A DNA stretch of 28,987 bases from Bacteroidia bacterium (GTDB taxonomy: Bacteria; Bacteroidota; Bacteroidia; Bacteroidales; VadinHA17), in NCBI GenBank assembly GCA_026391515.1, contig JAPLEC010000329.1, forward strand, positions 1-28,987, in the 5' to 3' direction. How positions within the stretch are numbered: position 1 is the stretch's first letter; the number at the start of each line of letters is the position of its first letter. Positions 6,936-14,922 of this stretch are shown piece by piece. A program made the position numbers and the translations under genes. The notes below the pieces were generated by a model. The model was not told where the DNA came from, did not search any database, and saw only the letters and a list, made by a program, of their open reading frames with translations.

Positions 6936-8867
6936 ATGAAGACTTGGGGAAAATATTTTTACTTTTTTAATCATTTCATGGTACCAGGAGCTAAATATAT
7001 AATTAAAGAAATACCCGGCAAATATGGGCCATATATCATTCAAATGGCCCTTCTGATGTTGTTATCAGTCCAATCTTTTTCAGCCGGAGTATTTCCAAAT
7101 TGGCCTGTTTCCTGGAATTCCTCACGTGTGCTTCCAACAGCATTTCTTCATCTTCTTTTTATTACTCTGGGTGCACTGGTAATAATTTGTGCAATAATAG
7201 TATTTCTTTCCTGGAAGCTTAAAAAAGTTAACCAGGAACTCACCCAGAGAAATAAACAAATTGAAGAGATAAACATCGATCTACAGAAATCAAATAAAGC
7301 ACTTTCCGTTCAGAAAGATCTTATTACAAAGGAACATTACGAGTCAGATAAATTCTTTAAAATGTTAATCCATTCTGCCGATGATGGGATCTCTTTTTAT
7401 GACCGGGACTGGAACCTGAAGTTCACTAATGCTGCTTTCTATTCTGTAATAGGATATGAAAAAGATTCATACCATTCAATTGATTCTAATGATTTAATCC
7501 ATCCGGATAACAAGAACTATCCAATCGAAAGGTTTGAAGCCTTGAAAAACAATGGATTCCATGAAAGCGAGCTCAGACTAAGGCATAAAAATGGGCATTA
7601 TGTCAACCTTTCCACCAGATCAGTTACGGTGAGAGATGAAAGCGGAGAGATTCTCGGAGCTCTGACAATTTCAAGGGATATTACAAAAATGAAGCAGGTT
7701 CACCAAGAGCTTATAAAGGCAAATGTTGAAGCTGAGACCAGTAACAGGCTGAAAACGAGCTTTCTGGCCAATATCTCACATGAAATACGAACACCGCTTA
7801 ACAGCGTGGTCGGCTTCTCAAATCTTCTTCTTTCAGATGACATTTCAAAAGAAGTCAAAGAAGAGTATATTGAACATATTAACTATAATAGCGAAAAACT
7901 TCTGCAAATTATCGGAGATATAATTGATCTCTCACGGCTCGAAAGTTCGCAGATTGAAATAACATATGAAGAAGCATCTGTGAATGCCATTGTCAATGAA
8001 GTAGTTGATGAAGCGAGAAAGTTAATTCGGCGGAATGAAAAATCTATTATCCTCAATGTTAAGAATCAATTTGAAGACAGTACCGATTTGATTTTTACCG
8101 ACAAAGTTTGGTTGAAAAGGGTATTAAACCATCTGATGGATAATGCGGTGAAATTTACTCTCGATGGCTCAATCGAATTCTCGTATTACAGGGAAGATGA
8201 AAACCTGGTTTTTAAAATAAAGGATACCGGTATTGGAATAAAAAAAGAAAATCTGGGAAGGATCTTTGAGGAATTCAGTCAGGAAATTGATGGACATCAT
8301 CGTCCGTTTGAAGGACTGGGAATAGGACTTACTCTGGCAAAAGAGGTGGTCGAAAGAATGGGAGGCAAAATCTATGTGAAGTCCGAAAAAGGCATCGGAT
8401 CGGAATTCAGCTTTTCAATTCCTTACCGGCCTGCCGGAAGTACAAAAGGTAAGTTTAAGTTACTGATCAAGGATCAGAGTACTAATCCGATAAACTGGAG
8501 TTCAAGAAAATGTCTTATCGTGGATGACAATAAGGATGTTCTGATTTACCTTAACCGGATACTTCTTGATACAGGAGTTACGGTCATTACAGCACGTTCT
8601 GGAGCCGAGGCGATTGAACTTATTAAGAATACTTCTGATATTGATGTTGTTGTTCTCGACATGCAAATGCCCGAAATGAATGGTATTGAGGCAACTAAAC
8701 AGATCAGAAAAATAAGACAGGATCTCCCAATTATTGCTCAGACAGCTTTCATTTTTGAAGATGATAAAGATATTATTCTTGAAGCCGGATGTGATGCCTG
8801 CCTGATTAAACCTATACGTAAGGAACACCTGCTGACAGTAATGAGTTCGTTTATAAAATCTAATTAA
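6936..8867 (+). CDS. Membrane-bound hybrid histidine kinase (PAS, HisKA, HATPase, receiver)
   Basis: Read from ATG 6936 it has 643 residues; an in-frame TTG at 6918 overlaps the -7-like box and is less likely. There are two hydrophobic segments (about 30-50 and 68-92), then a coiled coil, and a PAS domain (about 140-265, with GYEKDSYHSIDSNDLIHPD). The HisKA phospho-acceptor is His282 in NISHEIRTPLNSVVGFSNLL. The ATPase domain shows DNAVKFT, DTGIGIKKENLGRIFEEFSQ and GLGIGLTLAKEV. A C-terminal receiver has IVDDNK, the phospho-acceptor Asp575 in VVLDMQMPEMNG, and the CLIKPI lysine. There is no DNA-binding output domain. The signal is unknown because the outside loop between the membrane segments is only about 15-20 residues. 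It is followed by a repeat-rich gap and then priA, with no partner regulator nearby. Confidence 0.92.
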   Translation: MKTWGKYFYFFNHFMVPGAKYIIKEIPGKYGPYIIQMALLMLLSVQSFSAGVFPNWPVSWNSSRVLPTAFLHLLFITLGALVIICAIIVFLSWKLKKVNQELTQRNKQIEEINIDLQKSNKALSVQKDLITKEHYESDKFFKMLIHSADDGISFYDRDWNLKFTNAAFYSVIGYEKDSYHSIDSNDLIHPDNKNYPIERFEALKNNGFHESELRLRHKNGHYVNLSTRSVTVRDESGEILGALTISRDITKMKQVHQELIKANVEAETSNRLKTSFLANISHEIRTPLNSVVGFSNLLLSDDISKEVKEEYIEHINYNSEKLLQIIGDIIDLSRLESSQIEITYEEASVNAIVNEVVDEARKLIRRNEKSIILNVKNQFEDSTDLIFTDKVWLKRVLNHLMDNAVKFTLDGSIEFSYYREDENLVFKIKDTGIGIKKENLGRIFEEFSQEIDGHHRPFEGLGIGLTLAKEVVERMGGKIYVKSEKGIGSEFSFSIPYRPAGSTKGKFKLLIKDQSTNPINWSSRKCLIVDDNKDVLIYLNRILLDTGVTVITARSGAEAIELIKNTSDIDVVVLDMQMPEMNGIEATKQIRKIRQDLPIIAQTAFIFEDDKDIILEAGCDACLIKPIRKEHLLTVMSSFIKSN

Positions 8868-8895
8868 CTCGGTACCACGTACTTTTCCCCCCGAT

Positions 8896-8929
8896 CCCCT
8901 TCTCTCCGCCAATTGGCGGAAAGAAGGGG
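8896..8929. repeat. GC-rich palindrome with TCCGCC-AATT-GGCGGA centre
   Basis: The left arm 8896-8910 and right arm 8915-8929 pair over 15 bases with one mismatch around an AATT loop. It has no T-run, so it is probably a dispersed intergenic repeat, although it may slow transcription after the kinase gene. The centre matches the palindromes at 3595-3610 and 14269-14293. Confidence 0.7.
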
Positions 8930-8951
8930 GCGTAACACTTTGTATATGAAT

Positions 8952-8988
8952 TTAATCCCCCTCTTTACGAAGTAGAGAGGGGGATTAA
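8952..8988. repeat. Hairpin repeat with CCCCC/GGGGG arms before priA
   Basis: TTAATCCCCCTCTTTAC (8952-8968) pairs over 17 bases with GTAGAGAGGGGGATTAA (8972-8988) across a GAA loop, with one G-U pair. It is followed by GGGGGTGAG. This kind of C-run/G-run hairpin is a familiar intergenic repeat in environmental Bacteroidota. It sits 55 bases before the priA start. Confidence 0.7.
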
Positions 8989-9043
8989 GGGGGTGAGTGC
9001 ATGTGATCAAATTTCTTCTTACATTGCATGTAACTTGCAGTAC

Positions 9044-11329
9044 ATGCCAGACAAATTTGCTGATATTATTTTACCGGTCGCAGTTAAAGGAAGATTCACC
9101 TACAGAATTCCTGAACACCTTTCTGAAATCGCAATACCTGGTGTAAAAGTCCTGGTTCAATTTGGAAATAAGAAGATTTATTCGGGCATCATCTGCAAGA
9201 CACATAATGATAAACCTGATATAAAAACCCTCCGTCCCATCATAGAAATCACAGATCCATTACCTCTGGTGAACGACAAACAATTAAATCTATGGTCCTG
9301 GATATCAGATTATTACATGTGTTTTGAAGGAGAAGTAATGAAAGCGGCTGTTCCATCAGCATTCTTTCCCGAGGGAGAAACGACAACACCGGTAAATTAT
9401 AAATACAAACCAAAAGAAGAAACTTTTATTAAACTTGCCGCTCCTTTCTCCGATCAGGAGCTCAATGAAATCCTCGATAAGCTAAAGAAGGCTCCAAAGC
9501 AGGCTGAAATCGTCGCAGCTTATCTTCATCTCACCGGATACTCATCACAATCAGAGATTAAACCAATCAGGAAATCACTTTTGCTTAAGGACTCTAAGTC
9601 ATCTCCGGGAATTATTGAAGTACTTGTAAAGAAAGGAATACTTTCATCAGTTTCACTTGAGATTGGCCGATTGACAGATCCGGAAAATCGTATTGAACCT
9701 CTTCGAAAGCTTAGTGATAATCAGTTAGTTGCATATAACTCTATTACTAATTCTTTTAAGGAAAAAGATATTGTATTGCTGCACGGAGTGACATCCAGCG
9801 GAAAAACTGAGATATACATTCATCTTATTGAGGAGCAGCTTAAACTTGGGAAGCAGGTACTTTATATGCTTCCGGAAATTGCTCTTACTGCACAAATAAT
9901 CCTCAGGCTTCAAAGACATTTTGGTCCAATCACAGGGGTTTATCATTCCCGTTTCAACGACCAGGAAAGAGTTGAAATCTGGAATAGGGTCACTGATGAA
10001 AACCTGAATACAGGATACCGGCTTATATTAGGGGTCAGATCGTCATTATTCCTTCCGTTCAGTAACCTCGGGCTGGTTATAGTAGATGAAGAACACGACA
10101 GCTCCTATAAACAACATGATCCTGCTCCAAGATATCATGCACGCGATTCCGCAATAATGCTTGCATCCCTGCATAAAGCTAAAACTCTGATTGGTTCTGC
10201 TTCCCCTTCTGTCGAGAGTTATCATAATGCAGTTATTGGCAAATACGGTCTTACAGAATTAAAGGAGAGATTTGGTCAGATTAAATTACCTGAAATCATT
10301 ATTGCAAATACTCGTGAAGCATACAGAAAGAAGCTGATGGTTTCACATTTTACACCCGAATTGCTGACTGCAGTTGATGAAGCCCTGGGTAAAAATGAAC
10401 AGGTAATTCTTTTTCAGAACAGGAGGGGATTTTCTCCTTATGTTGAGTGTTCTGAATGTGGCTGGATACCGACCTGTGTACAATGTGCTGTTAATCTGAC
10501 ATACCATAAAAATATTAACAGGCTGGTTTGCCATTATTGCGGATATACCTCAGCAATACCTTCGAAATGTGGCAGCTGTAATTCATCCGGACTCGTTACC
10601 AGAGGATTTGGTACCGAGAAAATAGAAGATGAAATAAAAATTGTTTTTCCCAATGCAACAGTGGGAAGAATGGATCAGGATACAACAAGAAGTAAAAATT
10701 CATTTAATAAAATAATTAAGTCCTTTGAAGAACATAGGATTGATATACTAATCGGGACCCAGATGATTTCCAAAGGGCTTGATTTTGAGAACCTTACAGT
10801 CGTAGGGATCCTCAATGCAGATAATTTAATGAACTATCCGGATTTCAGAGCTCATGAAAGGAGCTTTCAGCTTATGGAACAGGTCAGCGGAAGAGCAGGG
10901 CGAAGACAAAAACATGGCAAAGTTGTAATTCAAACCTCCGACCCTGATAATAAGATGATTAGGCTTATGCTGAGGCACGATTATCTGAATATGTATAAAA
11001 TCCAGATTGGAGAAAGATCGACTTTTAATTATCCACCCTTCTGCAGAATGATAAAGATAAACCTGAAACACAAAGACCGGGCTTCACTAAACAATTTTGC
11101 AGATATACTTGGAAGCGACCTTAGAACATTTTTTGGAAAGAGGATACTTGGTCCGGAATATCCGATTATTTCGCGGATACAGCTATGGTATATTAAAACC
11201 ATTCTGATTAAGATAGAAAAGGAAAAACCGCTCGTCAGAACTAAAGAGATAATCATGGAAACCATCGCCAGGCTTGAAAAAGTAAAAGGAGCTGGGGCAC
11301 TGAGAATTACTATTGACGTGGATCCATAA
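9044..11329 (+). CDS. priA: Primosomal protein N' (replication restart helicase PriA)
   Basis: A 761-residue protein, the usual size for this phylum. An in-frame GTG at 8993 would add 17 residues, but ATG 9044 gives the standard beginning MPDKFADIILPVAVKGRFTY of the 3' DNA-binding domain. The helicase core has the Walker A motif GVTSSGKTE (Lys254), DEEH at 348-351, and the later motifs IGTQMISKGLDFENLTVVGI and QVSGRAGR. Eight cysteines (469, 472, 478, 481, 496, 499, 509, 512) form the two zinc sites placed inside helicase lobe 2. The protein reloads DnaB at stalled or repaired forks, acting in the cytoplasm on branched DNA. All key residues are present. It appears to be a single-gene unit. 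Confidence 0.97.
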   Translation: MPDKFADIILPVAVKGRFTYRIPEHLSEIAIPGVKVLVQFGNKKIYSGIICKTHNDKPDIKTLRPIIEITDPLPLVNDKQLNLWSWISDYYMCFEGEVMKAAVPSAFFPEGETTTPVNYKYKPKEETFIKLAAPFSDQELNEILDKLKKAPKQAEIVAAYLHLTGYSSQSEIKPIRKSLLLKDSKSSPGIIEVLVKKGILSSVSLEIGRLTDPENRIEPLRKLSDNQLVAYNSITNSFKEKDIVLLHGVTSSGKTEIYIHLIEEQLKLGKQVLYMLPEIALTAQIILRLQRHFGPITGVYHSRFNDQERVEIWNRVTDENLNTGYRLILGVRSSLFLPFSNLGLVIVDEEHDSSYKQHDPAPRYHARDSAIMLASLHKAKTLIGSASPSVESYHNAVIGKYGLTELKERFGQIKLPEIIIANTREAYRKKLMVSHFTPELLTAVDEALGKNEQVILFQNRRGFSPYVECSECGWIPTCVQCAVNLTYHKNINRLVCHYCGYTSAIPSKCGSCNSSGLVTRGFGTEKIEDEIKIVFPNATVGRMDQDTTRSKNSFNKIIKSFEEHRIDILIGTQMISKGLDFENLTVVGILNADNLMNYPDFRAHERSFQLMEQVSGRAGRRQKHGKVVIQTSDPDNKMIRLMLRHDYLNMYKIQIGERSTFNYPPFCRMIKINLKHKDRASLNNFADILGSDLRTFFGKRILGPEYPIISRIQLWYIKTILIKIEKEKPLVRTKEIIMETIARLEKVKGAGALRITIDVDP

Positions 11330-11335
11330 TAGAGA

Positions 11336-11370
11336 GGTGCAAAGGTACAATGGTACAAAGGTTCAAGGGT
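11336..11370. repeat. Tandem octamer repeat GGTnCAAn, about 4.4 copies
   Basis: Successive units GGTGCAAA, GGTACAAT, GGTACAAA, GGTTCAAG and a partial GGT begin 6 bases after the priA stop. The units differ by single bases. No gene or hairpin explains them. Confidence 0.75.
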
Positions 11371-11455
11371 TATAAAGAATGATCCCATCATGAGAGAGCT
11401 TGTCCCGAGCGAAGCCTCGAGAGGCTAGGAGTGGGTTAAAGTTTTAAAAAGTTGT

Positions 11456-11463
11456 TAAATTTG
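11456..11463 (+). promoter_or_regulatory. Possible -7 box for the DUF6165-glycosyltransferase pair
   Basis: TAAATTTG is an exact match to TAnnTTTG and lies 17 bases before ATG 11481. No TTTG-like -33 box is seen 19-21 bases upstream, so support is partial. Confidence 0.35.
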
Positions 11464-11480
11464 ATAGTAATTTGTTTTCC

Positions 11481-11852
11481 ATGAAAGTCGAAGTCTCCAA
11501 CGGTGAAATAATTGATAAGCTTACAATTATACAGATAAAGCTTGAACGGATTAAAGATGAAGCAAAGCTCAAAAACCTGAAAAAAGAATTTGAGAAGCTT
11601 TCAAAGGTTACCTCAAAAATCATAAGCACCACTGATCCGTTATATGTTGCTCTTTATGAGGTTAATTGCGAACTTTGGGATATTGAGGACCACATACGCG
11701 ACCTGGAACGGAAGAAAGATTTTGGAGATGATTTTATTTCAACAGCCCGTTCAGTCTATTTTAAAAACGATAAACGTGCTGAAATAAAAAGGGGAATAAA
11801 CATAAAAACCTCTTCAGGTCTTATCGAAGAAAAATCATACGAAAAATACTAG
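11481..11852 (+). CDS. DUF6165-family protein
   Basis: A 123-residue cytoplasmic protein, from ATG 11481; an in-frame TTG at 11472 would add only three residues. It begins MKVEVSNGEIIDKLTIIQIK and continues in a highly charged, mostly helical sequence with the conserved-looking segment YEVNCELWDIEDHIRDLE. These features resemble the family now named DUF6165, which has no assigned activity and often sits in cell-surface polysaccharide clusters. It is one base ahead of a family 9 glycosyltransferase gene, so both are surely co-transcribed. A helper or regulatory role for glycan assembly is inferred only from this neighbour. Confidence 0.7.
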   Translation: MKVEVSNGEIIDKLTIIQIKLERIKDEAKLKNLKKEFEKLSKVTSKIISTTDPLYVALYEVNCELWDIEDHIRDLERKKDFGDDFISTARSVYFKNDKRAEIKRGINIKTSSGLIEEKSYEKY

Positions 11853-11853
11853 G

Positions 11854-12882
11854 ATGCATATTCTTGTCATTAGAACATCGGCAATGGGAGATGTAGCTCT
11901 CACTACACCTGTAATTGCCGGATTGAGAAAACAATACCCTGATATTAAAATAACATTGTTAACCAGATCATTTTTTGAGCAATTTTTTTACTCATTTGAA
12001 GGGTTAAATCTTTTTCTTGCAGAGTTTAATAAAAAGCATAAAGGATTCACAGGAATAATCCGTCTTTTCAGAAATATAAAAAATAAAAATAAAATAGATC
12101 ATGTCATTGATCTTCATAATGTCCTGAGATCCAGAATTATATGCTTTTTATTCAAACTGTCCGGAGTCCCGGCAACAATTATCGATAAAGGAAGAAGTGA
12201 AAAGAAAGCTGTGATAAAAGGAAGAATAAAAGTCCAGCTTAAACATTCAGTAGAGAGATATTGTGATGCTTTTGCCAGAGCCGGATTTCCGGTCTCACCA
12301 TCCAATGTACCATGTTTAAAACTCTCTCCGGGTGGCCTTTCAGAAATATCGGGTCTTCAAATAAACATGGACGACATGAATATCGGAGTAGCACCTTATG
12401 CAAAACAGAAGCTTAAAATATGGCCGGAAGAGTACATGATTAAGCTGCTGAAGCTAATATCAGAAAAACGTAGTGTAAAAATTTGGTTATTTGGTGGTTA
12501 TGATGAGATTGAGCAACTGAAAAAATTCGGGTCAATGGTGCCGAATTCTTTTCTGGTTGCAGGAAAACTTAGCCTGGCCGGTGAAATTGCACTTATAAGC
12601 CGGCTTGATATTATGATCACGATGGACTCTGGAAACATGCACATGGCTGCAATGGTTGGAACAGCTGTTATTTCAATCTGGGGAGGCACAGATCCTCTGA
12701 TCGGTTTTGGTGCATGGCAGCAGTCTGATGAGTATGCTTTAAGAATTCCTGTTGAGGAGCTTACATGCAGGCCGTGTACAGTATTTGGCAAAGGAGAATG
12801 CAGAAGGAAAGATTTTGCATGTATGACCTGGCTGACACCGGAAAAAGTCTTTGAAAGACTGATTAATTTGAAAATTATATAA
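11854..12882 (+). CDS. Glycosyltransferase family 9 (ADP-heptose:LPS heptosyltransferase-like)
   Basis: A 342-residue protein with the GT-B fold pattern of GT9. The N-terminus MHILVIRTSAMGDVALTTPV carries the Gly-Asp motif typical of heptosyltransferases. Later come GVAPYAKQKLKIWP with the conserved Lys and Trp, the donor-binding region VAGKLSLAGEIALISRLDIM, and the MDSGNMHMAAMVGTAVISIWG signature with Asp-Ser-Gly and His. It ends in a Cys-containing segment (CRPCTVFGKGECRRKDFACM), as in Bacteroidota members of the family. It would transfer a sugar from a nucleotide donor to lipid A-core or another surface glycan on the inner face of the membrane. The true acceptor and donor are not known. 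It is paired with the DUF6165 gene. Confidence 0.88.
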   Translation: MHILVIRTSAMGDVALTTPVIAGLRKQYPDIKITLLTRSFFEQFFYSFEGLNLFLAEFNKKHKGFTGIIRLFRNIKNKNKIDHVIDLHNVLRSRIICFLFKLSGVPATIIDKGRSEKKAVIKGRIKVQLKHSVERYCDAFARAGFPVSPSNVPCLKLSPGGLSEISGLQINMDDMNIGVAPYAKQKLKIWPEEYMIKLLKLISEKRSVKIWLFGGYDEIEQLKKFGSMVPNSFLVAGKLSLAGEIALISRLDIMITMDSGNMHMAAMVGTAVISIWGGTDPLIGFGAWQQSDEYALRIPVEELTCRPCTVFGKGECRRKDFACMTWLTPEKVFERLINLKII

Positions 12883-12941
12883 TTTCAAGATTAGGAAATT
12901 CTATTTTCAGATGCATTTCACGTTGAGGCAATTATTTCCTT

Positions 12942-14132
12942 TCAGAGTTTAAGTCTTATTTTCAGTCTGACTAAAAGCGCTGTCAATAACACCATCAATA
13001 TGGCCCACACCAGTGATCCGGCAATAACCACGAGAGGATTATGGGATTGTTTATATATAAGTATAGGTACACCAGAGATCCAGATCAGATAATATAAAAT
13101 ATCAGGTGCAAGATAGGTGGTCAGGGAATGTTCACCGGCAGGCTTTATAAATCCTGCCCAACCGGTCAATTTTCTGACATCAGCAATCCAGTAAATAAGG
13201 ATGAAAACCAAAAGGCTGATACCACAGCAGATTAAAGCCCAGCTTGGTGTTCCGATTATTTTGGAGATGATGAACCAATGCCTCAGGATAAATCCTCCGG
13301 TCAGGTAAAAAACACCCAGAGCAATGAATAGCGGAATGATTTTCTTGAATTCTGCTACAGGAAGTTTTTTAATTATTAATCCTGCCAGGAGTCCGGACAA
13401 AACTATGAATGGCACATTTCCGTCAATTATAACACCGAAAATAATACTGACCAATTCCGGAACCTTGATTAAATGCCATCCTGCAAGCATATTAAGAACA
13501 AGAAAGATAATTGCTGTAGCAATAGTTTTTATTATTGATTCGCGGCACAGGAGGTAAGTGAATGCAGAAACAAGATAGCCCCAGCCTATGAGTCCGAGAA
13601 TTCCCCACCATTCTGTAACTAGCGACCCTCCATTTTCGGGCTTCCCGGATCTGAATTTAAATACCAGAAAACAAAGAAGAGCCATTCCTGCCAGACGCAT
13701 TCCGGTGATAAATAAGAACCTTTTGTCTCTGTCCTGATAATCATTCCAGATCAGGAATACACCAAGGTACATAAGCAAAGCCCAAAGGTTTCTGCTTAAA
13801 CCAGTTAGTTCACCATTCACCCTTTCGGTGTTAAGCATCAGGACACCGATAATCAGCAAGCTTATAGTTCTTAAAAGGATATGTTTACTTATTCCCAATT
13901 TATCCTGTCCGGCAGATAATCTTTTCGAAATTGAAAAAGGTATTGCCATCCCCACCAGGAACAGGAATCCCGGGAATACCCAATCAGCAAGACCCATCCC
14001 ATCAAAATCGGCCGGTTGGTGACCTAGCCATGATGGTGCAACCTGCATATTAAGGTCGTTTACAAATAACATTAACAGTAATGTGAAGCCTCTCATTATA
14101 TCTATTGAGAAGATCCGGTTATAATTAGCCAT
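12942..14132 (-). CDS. DUF5009 / heparan-alpha-glucosaminide N-acetyltransferase-like membrane protein
   Basis: A 396-residue integral membrane protein with about ten to eleven hydrophobic segments. The start, RIFSIDIMRGFTLLLMLFVN, with its Asp and Arg-Gly, and the downstream GLADWVFPGFLFLVGMAIPF block are the signature of the DUF5009/NagX group, related to lysosomal HGSNAT. These enzymes move an acetyl group across the membrane onto a sugar amine. A short LTTYLAPDILYYLIW segment near the end also fits the family. A role in amino-sugar scavenging is usual for relatives in Bacteroidota, but no amino-sugar gene is next to it. It has its own promoter-like sequence and is convergent with the glycosyltransferase. 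Confidence 0.8.
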   Translation of the reverse strand: MANYNRIFSIDIMRGFTLLLMLFVNDLNMQVAPSWLGHQPADFDGMGLADWVFPGFLFLVGMAIPFSISKRLSAGQDKLGISKHILLRTISLLIIGVLMLNTERVNGELTGLSRNLWALLMYLGVFLIWNDYQDRDKRFLFITGMRLAGMALLCFLVFKFRSGKPENGGSLVTEWWGILGLIGWGYLVSAFTYLLCRESIIKTIATAIIFLVLNMLAGWHLIKVPELVSIIFGVIIDGNVPFIVLSGLLAGLIIKKLPVAEFKKIIPLFIALGVFYLTGGFILRHWFIISKIIGTPSWALICCGISLLVFILIYWIADVRKLTGWAGFIKPAGEHSLTTYLAPDILYYLIWISGVPILIYKQSHNPLVVIAGSLVWAILMVLLTALLVRLKIRLKL

Positions 14133-14160
14133 TAAAGAGAAATTTTATGCTTTAAAACAC

Positions 14161-14192
14161 TAAAATTAGTAATAAATTAATGTTTGGTCAAT
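14161..14192 (-). promoter_or_regulatory. Putative promoter of the DUF5009 gene
   Basis: On the minus strand, ATTG (plus 14189-14192) is followed after 20 bases by TAATTTTA (plus 14161-14168), one base off the TAnnTTTG consensus. The start codon is 28 bases beyond. The arrangement matches that seen ahead of the deoxynucleoside kinase and the Fic gene. Confidence 0.45.
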
Positions 14193-14268
14193 GGTAAACT
14201 TTTTTATAGCTGGGAAAGATTTATTTATCGATCTGATTTTTATTATTTTTGTCAGCTTGAAATTATAG

Positions 14269-14293
14269 TCCGCCTTCTCAGCCAGTTGGCGGA
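14269..14293. repeat. TCCGCC...GGCGGA palindrome with enlarged loop
   Basis: TCCGCC (14269-14274) and GGCGGA (14288-14293) enclose 13 bases that include GCCAGTT. The element resembles the palindromes at 3595-3610 and 8905-8920, but its centre is expanded. Confidence 0.5.
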
Positions 14294-14307
14294 TTCAGCG
14301 GTCAATG

Positions 14308-14379
14308 CGGGGTGTGGTCCCGCGAACGCAGGATTGGTAGTCCCGAGTACTCGGGATTCGGGACGTATAGGTCGGAATT
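14308..14379 (+). pseudogene. Degenerate 5' half of a tRNA-Pro gene with palindromic insertions
   Basis: Against the intact tRNA at 14388, this stretch keeps CGGGGTGTGG (acceptor strand), GCAG..TTGGTAG (D arm), TTCGGGACGTA (anticodon arm) and GGTCGGAA. It is interrupted by GC-rich inserts, including the perfect palindrome TCCCGAGTACTCGGGA at 14341-14356. It has no T arm and no 3' acceptor strand, so it cannot make a tRNA. Confidence 0.65.
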
Positions 14380-14387
14380 AAAATTAT

Positions 14388-14460
14388 CGGGGTGTGGCGC
14401 AGTTGGTAGCGTACTACGTTCGGGACGTAGGGGCCGGAAGTTCGAGTCTTCTCACCCCGA
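14388..14460 (+). tRNA. tRNA-Pro (anticodon CGG)
   Basis: A full cloverleaf can be drawn by hand. Acceptor CGGGGTG (14388-14394) pairs with CACCCCG (14453-14459), and A73 is at 14460. The D arm is GCGC/GCGT around AGTTGGTA. The anticodon stem CTACG/CGTAG encloses TTCGGGA, giving anticodon CGG at 14421-14423 (reads CCG, proline). The variable loop is five bases; the T arm is GGAAG-TTCGAGT-CTTCT. No CCA end is encoded. A T-rich terminator follows at once. Its last 15 bases plus one are repeated twice further on, which marks it as an integration target. Confidence 0.95.
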
Positions 14461-14468
14461 CAAAAGAA

Positions 14469-14504
14469 AAAGCCTTTCCGCGACAGCGGGAGGGCTTTGT
14501 TTTT
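14469..14504 (+). terminator. Rho-independent terminator of the tRNA-Pro gene
   Basis: AAAGCCTTTCCGC (14469-14481), loop GACA, GCGGGAGGGCTTT (14486-14498), then G and six T. The stem is complete with two G-U pairs. It begins nine bases after the end of the tRNA. Confidence 0.85.
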
Positions 14505-14601
14505 TCATTGCGTAGAAAGCTTGCTTTCTTAAGCAAAATGAAAAAATAAAGACCATAATGAGCGAAGCGAATGAAAGGGTTCTTCTTTTAAGGCATCATC
14601 T

Positions 14602-14652
14602 GGAAGTCCGCGAGGCCCGCATTAGCGGGACGAGCAATCTTCTCACCCCGAC
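14602..14652 (+). repeat. tRNA-Pro 3' fragment with second copy of the 15-base attachment-like repeat
   Basis: GGAAGT (14602-14607) and CGAG followed by TCTTCTCACCCCGAC (14638-14652) match the T arm and acceptor end of the intact tRNA-Pro. A GC-rich palindrome insert (CCCGCATTAGCGGGA, 14617-14631) splits the T loop. The last 15 bases are identical to 14447-14461. The 5' part of a tRNA is absent. Confidence 0.75.
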
Positions 14653-14661
14653 CATAAATCA

Positions 14662-14702
14662 AAAAAGACCATTGTAAATCAATAAATTACAGTGGTCTTT
14701 TT
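14662..14702. repeat. 16-bp A/T-flanked hairpin beside repeat copy 2
   Basis: AAAAAGACCATTGTAA (14662-14677) pairs with TTACAGTGGTCTTTTT (14687-14702) with one G-U pair and a nine-base loop. With A and T tracts on its flanks it could end transcription both ways. The TTGTAAATCAA core is shared with the hairpin at 23744-23780. Confidence 0.75.
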
Positions 14703-14705
14703 GCT

Positions 14706-14729
14706 TATAGTAGAAAATATAGTAAAAAA
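14706..14729. repeat. 12-bp tandem repeat, two copies, beside the hairpin
   Basis: TATAGTAGAAAA and TATAGTAAAAAA differ at one position. The spacing of about 4 bases after the hairpin and the 12-base unit length match the perfect pair at 23786-23809. Such directly repeated short sites near an attachment core resemble arm-type integrase binding sites. The remainder of the gap, 14730-14922, is A/T-rich and shows no gene or clear motif. Confidence 0.55.
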
Positions 14730-14922
14730 TTTCTAATTTACAAAGTCTGCCATTTCACTTTTTTCTTTATTTTATGCTGTAAAGTAATTTCCTTTGGATT
14801 GAAGGTTTATAAGAATAACCTGAGAATTTTAAATAAACACCAATATCCGATAATGAGGAATATTCAACTATCCCCGCTTACGAACAAATTAAATTAATAA
14901 AAAAACAAATCCTGAAACAATC

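Noticed and set aside
8502..8912. 136-codon open frame on the minus strand
   Set aside because: It overlaps the receiver domain of the histidine kinase, whose motifs are complete, and its own translation resembles nothing.
8896..8988. Insertion-sequence or MITE remnant
   Set aside because: Two independent hairpins without common terminal inverted repeats, target duplication or transposase trace; better described as dispersed palindromes.
8993..9043. GTG start for priA giving 17 extra residues
   Set aside because: It lies at the foot of a repeat hairpin, and the normal PriA N-terminus begins at ATG 9044.
14184..14515. Two short open frames across the tRNA region
   Set aside because: They overlap the intact tRNA-Pro and its terminator and contain no protein-like pattern.
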